From the NCBI GenBank assembly GCA_025362495.1, contig JANYGI010000047.1:1-64000 (forward strand): a stretch of 64,000 nt of DNA, given 5' to 3'. This stretch comes from Byssovorax sp. GTDB taxonomy: Bacteria > Myxococcota_A > Polyangia > Polyangiales > Polyangiaceae. Within the stretch, counting starts at the first letter, position 1, and each line of letters begins with the position of its first letter. This document shows, piece after piece, positions 25,364-33,061 of the stretch. The notes beneath the pieces were generated by a model, which made no database searches, had not been told where the DNA came from, and was given only the letters and a program-made list of their open reading frames with translations. The position numbers were made by a program, and so were the translations under genes.

Positions 25364-26349
25364 GCGTGACTGTCGACGTCTCCGTGGTGATCCCCGCCTA
25401 CAACGAGGCGGACGTGGTCGATCGTTGCCTCGAGGTGGTGCGCGCGCAGCTCGGCGCGCACCTCGCGAAATCGAAACGATCGTTCGAGATCGTCTTCGTT
25501 GACGACGGCTCGCGCGACGGCACGCCAGAGGCGCTGCGCCTCGCTTCCGAGGCCGATTCGCGCGTGCGCGTGGTCTCGCTCTCGCGCAACTTCGGCAAGG
25601 AGTCGGCGATGGCCGCGGGCCTCGAAGCCGCGCGCGGCCGCGCCGTCTTGCTGATGGACGCCGATCTGCAGCACCCGCCGGATCTGATCCCGCGGATGGT
25701 CGAGCTCTGGGACGAGGGCAACGAGGTCGTGAGCGCCGTGAAGGCTGCGCGGGCCCGCGAGAGCTTCGTTTACCGGGCGATGGCCTCGCTCTTCAACCTG
25801 CTGATGGGCGGCGCGGCGGGGCGCAGCTTCCGGGGCTCGTCGGACTTCAAGCTCCTCGATCGCCAGGTCGTCGACGCCCTCGCCGCGTGCCCCGAGCGCA
25901 GCCGCTTCTTCCGAGGCCTGGTGACATGGATCGGCTTCAAAACAGCCGAGATCCCGTTCACCGTGGCCCCGCGCATCGGCGGCGAGACCAAGTGGTCGCT
26001 CGGCGGGCTCATCCGCTACTCGATGAAGAACCTGATCTCGTTCTCGGCGATGCCGCTCAAGCTCGTCGCCGCGATGGGCTTCGGTACGCTGGTGTTCGCG
26101 GCGGGCCTCGGCGTGCAGACCCTCTATCGTTACCTCGCCGGACAGGCCGTGAGCGGGTTCACCACGGTGATCTTGCTCCAGCTCATCCTCGGCGGACTGA
26201 CACTCACGAGCCTCGGAGTCATCGCGCTCTACATCGCCGAGCTCTACGACGAGGCCAAGGGCCGCCCGGTGTTCGTGGTGCGCCGGCCGCGGGTGATCCC
26301 GGCCGTGAACGCCGCCGTTTCGAGCGAAGCGCCCGATGAGCACGACTGA
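25360..26349 (+). CDS. Polyprenyl-phosphate-type family 2 glycosyltransferase
   Basis: A 329-aa GtrB/ArnC-like enzyme: VSVVIPAYNEADVV, IVFVDDGSRDGT, LSRNFGKESAMAAGL and MDADLQHPPDLIP, followed by G-S-S-D-F-K-L-L and an IGGETKWSLGGLIRYS segment just before two C-terminal spans (about 228-250 and 262-288). Such proteins build polyprenyl-phosphate sugars on the cytoplasmic side. It starts with GTG overlapping the methyltransferase stop and overlaps the first YbhN-like gene by 14 bp, so the whole run is translationally coupled. It is a second, clearly different paralogue of the enzyme at 20220. Confidence 0.93.
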   Translation: MSVTVDVSVVIPAYNEADVVDRCLEVVRAQLGAHLAKSKRSFEIVFVDDGSRDGTPEALRLASEADSRVRVVSLSRNFGKESAMAAGLEAARGRAVLLMDADLQHPPDLIPRMVELWDEGNEVVSAVKAARARESFVYRAMASLFNLLMGGAAGRSFRGSSDFKLLDRQVVDALAACPERSRFFRGLVTWIGFKTAEIPFTVAPRIGGETKWSLGGLIRYSMKNLISFSAMPLKLVAAMGFGTLVFAAGLGVQTLYRYLAGQAVSGFTTVILLQLILGGLTLTSLGVIALYIAELYDEAKGRPVFVVRRPRVIPAVNAAVSSEAPDEHD

Positions 26350-27427
26350 GCCTGTCGGGGCGATCGCGCCTCCTCCCGTCGATCGCTCCTCGCTCCTCTG
26401 GCGCCGCGTCGCGGCCGTCGTCGGCTCGATCGTCGTCGCGGGCGGGTTCGCCTGGTTGATGCACGCGGGCGCGCTCCCGGTCGTGCCCTCCGGCGAGAGC
26501 TTCGCGGCGATGGCCTGGTGGACGGTGCCCGCCTACTGCGCGATCTGGCTCGCGGTGCTGCTGCTCCGCGGCATGCGCTGGTACTGGCTCCTCCAGCCCA
26601 TCCATCCGGTGTCGATGCGCCGCGTGCTCACGGCCTCGTTCGTGGGCTATGGCGCGCTGATCTTGCTTCCATTTCGCATGGGCGAGCTGGTCCGCGGCGC
26701 GATGATCCACGACAAGGGCAAGGTCTCGATCTGGGCCGCCACAGGCAGCGCCGGGGCCGAGCGCGTGCTCGACGGGCTCTACCTCAGCATCGTTCTCTTC
26801 ACGGCGCTGCGGCTCGCTCACCCGCTCTCGCCGCTGCCGGATCACATCGGCGCGCTGCCGATCCCGACAGCGCTGGTGCAGACGGCGACGTACTCGGCGC
26901 TGGCGGTCTTCGCTCTCGCTTTCGTCGCCATCGGCGTGTTTTATCGCTGGCGCGTGTGGGCGCGCCGCACCACCGAGCGCGTCGTCGGCCTGGTGTCGCC
27001 CCGCCTCGCGACCTGGCTCGCCGACAAGGTCGAGCACGTCACGCAGGGCCTCGGCTTCCTGCCCGAGACGCGCTACACCGGCCCTTTCCTCGCGATAACC
27101 ACCCTCTACTGGCTGGTGAACGCCGCGGGGATCTGGCTGCTCTGCCTCGGCTGCGGCATCCACGCGATGACGCTCGCGCAATCGGCGGCGGTGATGGGCG
27201 TGCTCGCGCTCGGCATCCTCGTGCCCAACGCCCCTGGTTTCTTCGGCTCGTTTCAGCTCTCGGTCTACGCCGGCCTCGCCATGTACCACCCTGCTTCGAT
27301 CGTGATGCGCGAAGGCTCGGCCGTCGTGTTCACCATGTACGCCGTGCAGATCGGCGTCTCGCTCGCCGCCGCCCTGTTCGCCTTCATCGTCAGTCGCCGC
27401 GACCACGCTGAAGAGCAGGTGTCGTGA
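26336..27427 (+). CDS. YbhN/AglD-type (UPF0104) multi-pass membrane protein
   Basis: A 363-aa protein with about eight membrane spans. It has the pattern of the lysylphosphatidylglycerol synthase membrane-domain family: L-L-L-R-G-M-R-W-Y-W-L-L near span 2, LLPFRMGELVRGAMI with the conserved Arg-x-Gly-Glu, ERVLDGLYL, and NAPGFFGSFQLSV near the end. Relatives such as YbhN and archaeal AglD have been linked to lipid or glycolipid handling; a biochemical reaction is not established from sequence. It is embedded between a polyprenyl-phosphate glycosyltransferase and its own paralogue, overlapping both reading frames. Confidence 0.85.
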   Translation: MSTTEPVGAIAPPPVDRSSLLWRRVAAVVGSIVVAGGFAWLMHAGALPVVPSGESFAAMAWWTVPAYCAIWLAVLLLRGMRWYWLLQPIHPVSMRRVLTASFVGYGALILLPFRMGELVRGAMIHDKGKVSIWAATGSAGAERVLDGLYLSIVLFTALRLAHPLSPLPDHIGALPIPTALVQTATYSALAVFALAFVAIGVFYRWRVWARRTTERVVGLVSPRLATWLADKVEHVTQGLGFLPETRYTGPFLAITTLYWLVNAAGIWLLCLGCGIHAMTLAQSAAVMGVLALGILVPNAPGFFGSFQLSVYAGLAMYHPASIVMREGSAVVFTMYAVQIGVSLAAALFAFIVSRRDHAEEQVS

Positions 27428-28395
27428 TGGGCAACCGACGCTTCGCCTTCAAGGCCTTCATTCGCCTGCTCGGCCCGGCGCTCCTCGTCTTCGTCATCCT
27501 CCGGATCAAGGATCGCGGCGCCGTCCTCCACGCGCTGACGCAGGCCGCGTGGGCTCCCATGCTCGCGGCGACGCTGCTCAACCTCGTCAACGTTCACCTC
27601 AAGGTCGTGCGCTGGCAGCAGATCCTCGAGGCCCGCAACATCCATTATCCCCTTCGCCGCGCCTGGGCTGCGTTCCTCAGCTCGGTGTACCTCGGCATGC
27701 TGACGCCCGGCCGCGTCGGCGACGTGCTCCGCATCCAGTACCTGCGCCACGATCTCGACGTGCCCTATGCCGAGGGGCTGGCCTCCATCGTCGTCGACAG
27801 GCTCTGCGATCTCTACGTTCTGGCGCTCTTCGTCGCCATTGGCGTCGTCCACTACAGCCCCGTCATCGTCGGTCAGCTCGCGTGGATCACCTGGGGCGGC
27901 GTCGCGGCGATCGTGATTGGCCCGCTCGTCTTCCTCGTCCCCGGCGTGGCCGAGCGGACGATGGGACGCGTCTACGCCAGGCTCGTCGGCAAGGGATCCA
28001 CGGCCGAGTTCGGCCTCTTCCTCGCGTCGCTGCGCGCCAACATGGGCCGCCCGCTCCTCCGCACGATCCCGATGACGGCGCTGGCCTTCGGGGTCAACTA
28101 CGTGCAGGGCTACATCATCGCCCACTCGATGGGCCTCGACATGAGCTTCTTCGACGCGATGTGCCTGCTCGCCATCGCCAGCCTGCTCGGCCTGCTGCCA
28201 ATCTCGGTATCGGGCGTCGGCGTGCGCGAGCTGTTCTTCTCGCTGGTGTTCCCGCTCCTCGGCTTCGCTCCCGCGCAAGGCGTGACGTTTGGCCTCCTCG
28301 TGTTCTTCGTCATCTACCTCGTCAACATCGGTATCGGCTTCATCAGCTTCCAGCTCGCGCCCCCGCCGGCCGAGAAGGTCACGTTGAAGGCCTGA
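27424..28395 (+). CDS. Second YbhN-type (UPF0104) membrane protein
   Basis: A 323-aa paralogue of the preceding gene, with eight or so spans and the same family marks: V-H-L-K-V-V-R-W-Q-Q-I-L, LTPGRVGDVLRIQYLR (the R-x-G-E/D position), IVVDRLCDLYVLALF, and LLPISVSGVGVRELFF near the C-terminus. It starts with GTG (or the adjoining ATG at 27427) overlapping the preceding stop. It retains the canonical G-V-G-V-R-E motif, while the first copy has N-A-P-G-F-F-G, so they probably differ in function. Its last 17 bases overlap the 3' end of the exonuclease gene on the other strand. Confidence 0.87.
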   Translation: MMGNRRFAFKAFIRLLGPALLVFVILRIKDRGAVLHALTQAAWAPMLAATLLNLVNVHLKVVRWQQILEARNIHYPLRRAWAAFLSSVYLGMLTPGRVGDVLRIQYLRHDLDVPYAEGLASIVVDRLCDLYVLALFVAIGVVHYSPVIVGQLAWITWGGVAAIVIGPLVFLVPGVAERTMGRVYARLVGKGSTAEFGLFLASLRANMGRPLLRTIPMTALAFGVNYVQGYIIAHSMGLDMSFFDAMCLLAIASLLGLLPISVSGVGVRELFFSLVFPLLGFAPAQGVTFGLLVFFVIYLVNIGIGFISFQLAPPPAEKVTLKA

Positions 28396-28954
28396 TCACC
28401 CGCTCTCGCCCGAGCGCCCAGGGCAAGAGGCGAGCGATGTTGCGCGCGTCGTCGATCCCGCGGTGATGCGTGCCCTGGAGCGGCAGGCCGACGCGCTTCA
28501 ACGCGGTTGCCATCCCGTAGCGCGTCTCTTCGCCGAGCTGGGCCGAGAACTGCTTCTTCACGTTGAGGTGCTCTTCGCCGAACGGCAGCGCCACACCGTG
28601 AAACTTCGCGTCCTGCTCGAACTGACGACGATCGTAGTCTCCCCACGAGCAGAAGAGCACGTCGCGCCCCTCGATGAAGCGCGCGAGCGACGCCAGCGCC
28701 CGGGGAAATCCAGGGGCATTCGCGACATCGGCCTGCGTTATCGTCGTGAGCTTGGTGCAGAAGTCGGTCAGCACGGGGTGCCGCACCGGCTTCACGAAGG
28801 TCTGGTGCTCGGCCACGGGCAAGAGCGTCTCCGCCTCGACGAGGACTGATCCGATCTCGATGATCTCCATGTGGCGGCTGCGGATCCGCCGCTCTTCGTC
28901 GCACGTGGCTTCGAGGTCGATGACCAGGTAATACGCGACGGCCTTGCTTTCCAT
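28379..28954 (-). CDS. DEDDh 3'-5' exonuclease (RNase T / ERI-1-like)
   Basis: A 191-aa single-domain nuclease. Motif ExoI is LVIDLEATC with Asp and Glu, ExoII is CSWGDYDRRQF with the second Asp, and ExoIII is THHRGIDDARN with His and Asp, giving a complete DEDDh set. The G-D-Y-D form and the F-C-T-K-L-T segment match the ERI-1/KapD-like branch, which processes small structured RNAs. The start at 28954 has a GGGAGCGGAG box directly before the ATG. It is cytoplasmic and has no obvious link to the surrounding glycan genes. Confidence 0.92.
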   Translation of the reverse strand: MESKAVAYYLVIDLEATCDEERRIRSRHMEIIEIGSVLVEAETLLPVAEHQTFVKPVRHPVLTDFCTKLTTITQADVANAPGFPRALASLARFIEGRDVLFCSWGDYDRRQFEQDAKFHGVALPFGEEHLNVKKQFSAQLGEETRYGMATALKRVGLPLQGTHHRGIDDARNIARLLPWALGRERVIRPST

Positions 28955-29091
28955 CTCCGCTCCCTGCTCTCCAGCTTCCGCGCCGCCCGGGGGCTCGTGA
29001 TCGTGGCGTCCGCTCGCGTCCCGAGGCTCCGGTCGCCGGGGCCGAGGTCGCGCTTGACAGGCGCCGCAAAGTAACAGAAGAACGGCGCCCC

Positions 29092-31281
29092 GTGCCCTCC
29101 CGAGTCCGGACCAAGCTTTCGGACGTCGCGGCCTCGCTCGACGACTTCGTCACTCGCCTCGCGTTCTCGACGCTGAGCTGGCTGATGTGGCCGGTGCTCC
29201 AGGCGATCGGCCTCGGCGTGACGATCTGGGGGTTCCTGCACCTGACGCAGGCGCCGGCGGTCGACACCAACAAGCTGCCGCTCCCCGACAACCTGCGCGT
29301 CGTCGCGACGGTCGTGGGCTCGCTCCTGACGATCGGGCTCATCCACCTCGTCGTCAACGTCGTGGTCCGTCGTCGCACAGGGGAGTGGCGCGTCACCGAG
29401 GTCGGCGCCGATCTCAAGCGGCGGCTCTTCCCGCTGCTGGCGCTGCCGATCCTTCCGGCGCTGACGCTGGCCAAGGTCGAGCAGGACAGCCCCAAGCAGA
29501 CGTTCTTCTACATCGTGCTCTTCGCCGCGGCGATCGGCGTCGGCGTCTACGCCTGGGCGAAGCCCGCCGGCGAAGAGCCCGACCTCAGCGTCGCTGGCGC
29601 GACCGCGCGGCAGCGGCGTCATCGCATCTTCGCCGCCGTCGCCGTCGCCGCGATCTGGGCCACGTACGGCATCTTCTTTTCGCGCCTCTCGATCGTGAAC
29701 CACCACGCGCTCAACACGCGGACGATCGACCTCGGGTATTACGACAACATCTTCTATCAGTCGATCCACGGCCGCCCGCTCGGCTGCTCGCTGATCCGCG
29801 CCGGGTATCACGGCTCCGCGCACTTCGATCCGATCCTGGTGCTGCTCTCGCCGCTCTACCTGCTCTACCCGCGGGCCGAGATGCTCCTCGTCCTCCAGGC
29901 GGTGTGGCTCGGAGCGGGCGTCGTCCCCGTGTACCTCATCGGTTACGACAAGCTCGGACGCCGCGCCCCCGCCGTCGCCCTCGCGGCCATGTACGCCCTG
30001 TATCCCGCGCTGCACGGGGCGAACATGTACGAGTTCCACTCGCTCAGCCTGCTGTCGTCGATCCTCCTCTGGCTGATTTACTTCCTCGAGAAGGGCTCGC
30101 GCCGCGCTTATTACCTCGCCCTCATCCCCGCGCTGCTCTGCCGGGAAGACGTGGCGCTGATCCTCTGCTTCATCAGCATCTACGCCATCCTCTCGCGGCG
30201 CCGCGGCTCGGCCCGCCTCGGGTGGACGACGATCGGAGTGAGCCTCCTCTACTTCATCATCGTCAAGAAGTTCTTCATGACGTCGGCCGACATCTTCATG
30301 TCGGGCAAAGACTCGCTCTCGTTCGCCTACTATTACGAGGATCTGATCCCCAACAAGAACGGGGTCGCGGGCATCGTCGTCTCGGTGGTGACGAACCCGC
30401 TCTTCGTGATCAAGACGATGACGGCCGAGCCGAAGATTGTCTATCTGCTGACGCTCTTCGTGCCGCTCTGCTTCCTGCCCTTCCTGGCCAGGACCTCGCG
30501 CGTGATGATGGGGTACGGCCTGCTGTTCACGCTCCTCGCGACGCGAACCGCGGTGTTCTCTCCGGCGTTCCAGTACTCGGCCACGCTCATCCCCTTCGCC
30601 TTCGCGCTCACGCCCGTGGCCCTCAGGCAGATGGAGGACGGCGCGCTCCCGGCCCAGCTCGGCCTCGACGGTCGCCGGCTCTCGCGGGCGTTCCTCGGCG
30701 CAGCTCTCGTGTCGAGCCTACTCGTGTCGTGGAAGTTCGGCGGCTACCTGGAGAATCAGTTCTTCCGCGGCGGCTTCTCGCGCGTCGCCCGCGGCCTCAC
30801 GCCGGCCGAGAAGCAGACCTACGCCTGGGTCGACGAGACGGTCGCGCTCATCCCCTACGGCGCCAGCGTCGGCACGACGAACAAGCTCGGCTGTCACGTG
30901 TCCAACCGCAAAGACGTGGTCTTCTATCCTGGCCACGGCCCCACGGACTACGTGTTCCTCGACGAGACCGAGATCAAGGGCGCAGACCTCGACGGCCACA
31001 ACAAGGCCATCCAGCAAGGCAAGCTCGTCCAGATCGCCCGGCGCGACAAGATGGCTCTCTTCAAGAGCACCGAGACCAAGCCTGCTCCCGGCGCGTCGGC
31101 GTCCGCGTCGGCCTCGGCTTCGGCGCCGCCTGCGGTCGCCCCGCCCGTCCTCCCGACTCCGCCCGTCGTGGCACCCCCGCCGACGCTGCCGATCGCGCCT
31201 CCTGCCGACGCGGGCGCTGCGCTCCCGACACGCGCACCCGCTGCGCCGCGCCCCGCACCTCCGGCGCCGCCGCACTCGTGA
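29092..31281 (+). CDS. DUF2079 large multi-pass membrane protein
   Basis: A 729-aa protein with roughly a dozen spans and the DUF2079 core: a long loop carrying TRTIDLGYYDNIFYQSIHGR after an early span, SAHFDPILVLLSPLYLLYP, and a later HGANMYEFHSLSLLS and LCREDVALIL. Acidic pairs and a His/Asp loop after the first core span recall GT-C glycosyltransferases, so it may use a polyprenyl-linked sugar; that is inference. The C-terminus (about 665-729) is an Ala/Ser/Pro-rich low-complexity tail with an A-S-A-S repeat. The GTG start is chosen because it directly precedes charged sequence and span 1. Confidence 0.88.
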   Translation: MPSRVRTKLSDVAASLDDFVTRLAFSTLSWLMWPVLQAIGLGVTIWGFLHLTQAPAVDTNKLPLPDNLRVVATVVGSLLTIGLIHLVVNVVVRRRTGEWRVTEVGADLKRRLFPLLALPILPALTLAKVEQDSPKQTFFYIVLFAAAIGVGVYAWAKPAGEEPDLSVAGATARQRRHRIFAAVAVAAIWATYGIFFSRLSIVNHHALNTRTIDLGYYDNIFYQSIHGRPLGCSLIRAGYHGSAHFDPILVLLSPLYLLYPRAEMLLVLQAVWLGAGVVPVYLIGYDKLGRRAPAVALAAMYALYPALHGANMYEFHSLSLLSSILLWLIYFLEKGSRRAYYLALIPALLCREDVALILCFISIYAILSRRRGSARLGWTTIGVSLLYFIIVKKFFMTSADIFMSGKDSLSFAYYYEDLIPNKNGVAGIVVSVVTNPLFVIKTMTAEPKIVYLLTLFVPLCFLPFLARTSRVMMGYGLLFTLLATRTAVFSPAFQYSATLIPFAFALTPVALRQMEDGALPAQLGLDGRRLSRAFLGAALVSSLLVSWKFGGYLENQFFRGGFSRVARGLTPAEKQTYAWVDETVALIPYGASVGTTNKLGCHVSNRKDVVFYPGHGPTDYVFLDETEIKGADLDGHNKAIQQGKLVQIARRDKMALFKSTETKPAPGASASASASASAPPAVAPPVLPTPPVVAPPPTLPIAPPADAGAALPTRAPAAPRPAPPAPPHS

Positions 31282-31327
31282 TCGCCCGCCGCGCCCGCGG
31301 CGACCGCGTGCTACCGTCAGCCGCGTC

Positions 31328-31774
31328 ATGAACGCCATCCGTCACATCCTGGTCGCTCTGGATTTCAATCCGATCTCCGAGCACGCGCTCACGTATGCCG
31401 TCGACCTGGCCGAGCGCCTCGGCGCCCGCCTCACCGTGCTCCACGTGTACTCACTCGCGGTGCTGATGGCGCTCGACGGCGAGTACCTCCCCACCGCCGA
31501 AGGGGCCTCGAACAAGGCCGGAGACGCGCAAAAGCACCTCGACGCCGCGCTCCTGCCGTTCGCGGGCCGCAAGGTCGCGATCCACGGCGTGCTCCGGGTG
31601 GGCTCGGCAGCCGAAGAGATCTGCGCGCAGGCGACGGAGCTCGGCGCCGATCTGGTCGTCGTCGGCACCCACGGTCGCGGGGCCCTCGGCCGCGCTCTGC
31701 TCGGCAGCGTCGCCCAGAGCGTGCTCCACACGTCGCCGGTCCCCGTGCTCACGGTGCGCGGCACCGACGCCTGA
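31328..31774 (+). CDS. Universal stress protein (UspA family)
   Basis: A 148-aa single-domain protein: HILVALDFNPISEHALTYA at the N-terminus, and the nucleotide-binding loop VVVGTHGRGALGRALLGS followed by A-Q-S-V-L-H-T-S-P-V-P-V-L at the C-terminus. The G-x2-G-x9-G-S/T pattern indicates the ATP-binding subgroup. Such cytoplasmic proteins accumulate under stress and often form dimers. It lies 46 bp behind the DUF2079 gene on the same strand. Confidence 0.93.
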   Translation: MNAIRHILVALDFNPISEHALTYAVDLAERLGARLTVLHVYSLAVLMALDGEYLPTAEGASNKAGDAQKHLDAALLPFAGRKVAIHGVLRVGSAAEEICAQATELGADLVVVGTHGRGALGRALLGSVAQSVLHTSPVPVLTVRGTDA

Positions 31775-31830
31775 GCCAGAAAAAACAGTCTCCCACGCAA
31801 CTTCCGGAGAGCCCGCGTCGATAGGCGTTC

Positions 31831-33030
31831 ATGAAGAACGCGCTCGGCCTTTTCAGTGCTCTCCTGATCTCGATTTCGATCTCGGCCTGCGGCGGCGACC
31901 CGCCCGACGCCGCACGCAGGGACGGCACGCCCACGCGGGGCCTGGCCTCGCCCGCTCCCGGCCCCTCTGTCACCCCGCAAATCGCCTCGCGGCTGCGGCT
32001 TCAGGCCCTCTCCACGCCCGAGGCGCTGACGTGGACGGCGACCGGCGATCTCGCGATCGTCGACGGCAAGACAGGCGCGGTGAAGCAGCTCGCGCCGACC
32101 TCGTACCTCGGCAGCGAGGTCGATCTGGTGTTCGATCCCTGGACGTCGGAGGCCCTGGTCTTCGAGCTCGACGACGACACGCAGTCCGGCGAGATCACGA
32201 GCTATCCGGCGCTCGCCGGCTCCACCGGCTTTCAGCTCGCCCCGCGGGTCCATCGGGCCTGGATCGACGGCGACGCCCGCCTCCTCGCGGCGCCGCTCGG
32301 CCTCGTGATCTTCGAGGCCAGCTACGGTGAGCGGTGGAAGGTGCTCTTCGACGATCAACACACCACGACGAGCGTGAGCGCCCCGAACCCGGCGTCAGCG
32401 TGGGTGTCGGGCGGCGGCGATCAAGGCTTCCTCGTTCACGCGCTCTCGTACAGCGAGGAGGGCCCGCTCTTCCGTCGCTCTGCCGCCGTGGGCCCACATG
32501 CGGTATCCAGCCCCGAGACGGCGTCGCTCGGACTCTCGCCCTCGAGCGACCCGCCCACAGCGCGGCTCCTGCCGGCCCCCGCGCTCGGCGACGCGGCCCT
32601 CTTCGACATCGTGGGCAGCGATCTCGCCGTTCGTCTCGTCGTGGGGCCGAGCGCTGGACCGGCGGCCTCGATCCCGCTCGGGCAGGCCGGCCTGCGCATC
32701 GAGCACGTTCTCGCGCTCGATGGAGGCGAGGTGGCGCTCGTGCTGCTCTCCGGTGACAGTCGCGTGATGGCCGTCGAGATCGCCAGTGACGGCGCTGTGA
32801 AGAGCACAGCCACGCTCGCGCTCCCCGGCGTCGTGCGCGAAGAAAAGCAGTTCTTTTCCCACGATCTCGAGGCGTTCGGGTCGCACCGAGCCCTGGCCGC
32901 GACGAGCGCAGGTGTCTTCGCGATCCGCATGACGCGGAGCGGCGCGGGCGTCGGCCTCGTGCTCGATCCCACGTTCGTGGGACAGGGCCTCCGCGGTCCG
33001 ATCGCGGCGCTCGCGGCGCATTCGCCGTAG
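31831..33030 (+). CDS. Hypothetical lipoprotein, probable beta-propeller
   Basis: A 399-aa protein with a lipoprotein signal ending I-S-A-C (Cys20) followed by Gly-Gly-Asp. The mature part is made of short repeating strand patterns such as LTWTATGDLAIVDGKTGAV, VDLVFDPWTSEALVFEL and HVLALDGGEVALVLL, consistent with a beta-propeller-like fold. No catalytic motif is visible. It is probably anchored in a membrane facing the periplasm. The amidohydrolase lipoprotein gene follows 31 bp later on the same strand and may be in the same operon. Family not recognised. Confidence 0.65.
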   Translation: MKNALGLFSALLISISISACGGDPPDAARRDGTPTRGLASPAPGPSVTPQIASRLRLQALSTPEALTWTATGDLAIVDGKTGAVKQLAPTSYLGSEVDLVFDPWTSEALVFELDDDTQSGEITSYPALAGSTGFQLAPRVHRAWIDGDARLLAAPLGLVIFEASYGERWKVLFDDQHTTTSVSAPNPASAWVSGGGDQGFLVHALSYSEEGPLFRRSAAVGPHAVSSPETASLGLSPSSDPPTARLLPAPALGDAALFDIVGSDLAVRLVVGPSAGPAASIPLGQAGLRIEHVLALDGGEVALVLLSGDSRVMAVEIASDGAVKSTATLALPGVVREEKQFFSHDLEAFGSHRALAATSAGVFAIRMTRSGAGVGLVLDPTFVGQGLRGPIAALAAHSP

Positions 33031-33061
33031 TCACAGGCCGCGATCTGGATATAGTCGAAAA

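Noticed and set aside
29054-29089. TTGACA and a 7-bp inverted repeat just before the DUF2079 start
   Set aside because: The hexamer has no acceptable -10 partner, and the GGCGCCG/CGGCGCC arms with a 16-base loop are common by chance in GC-rich DNA. Not convincing without data.
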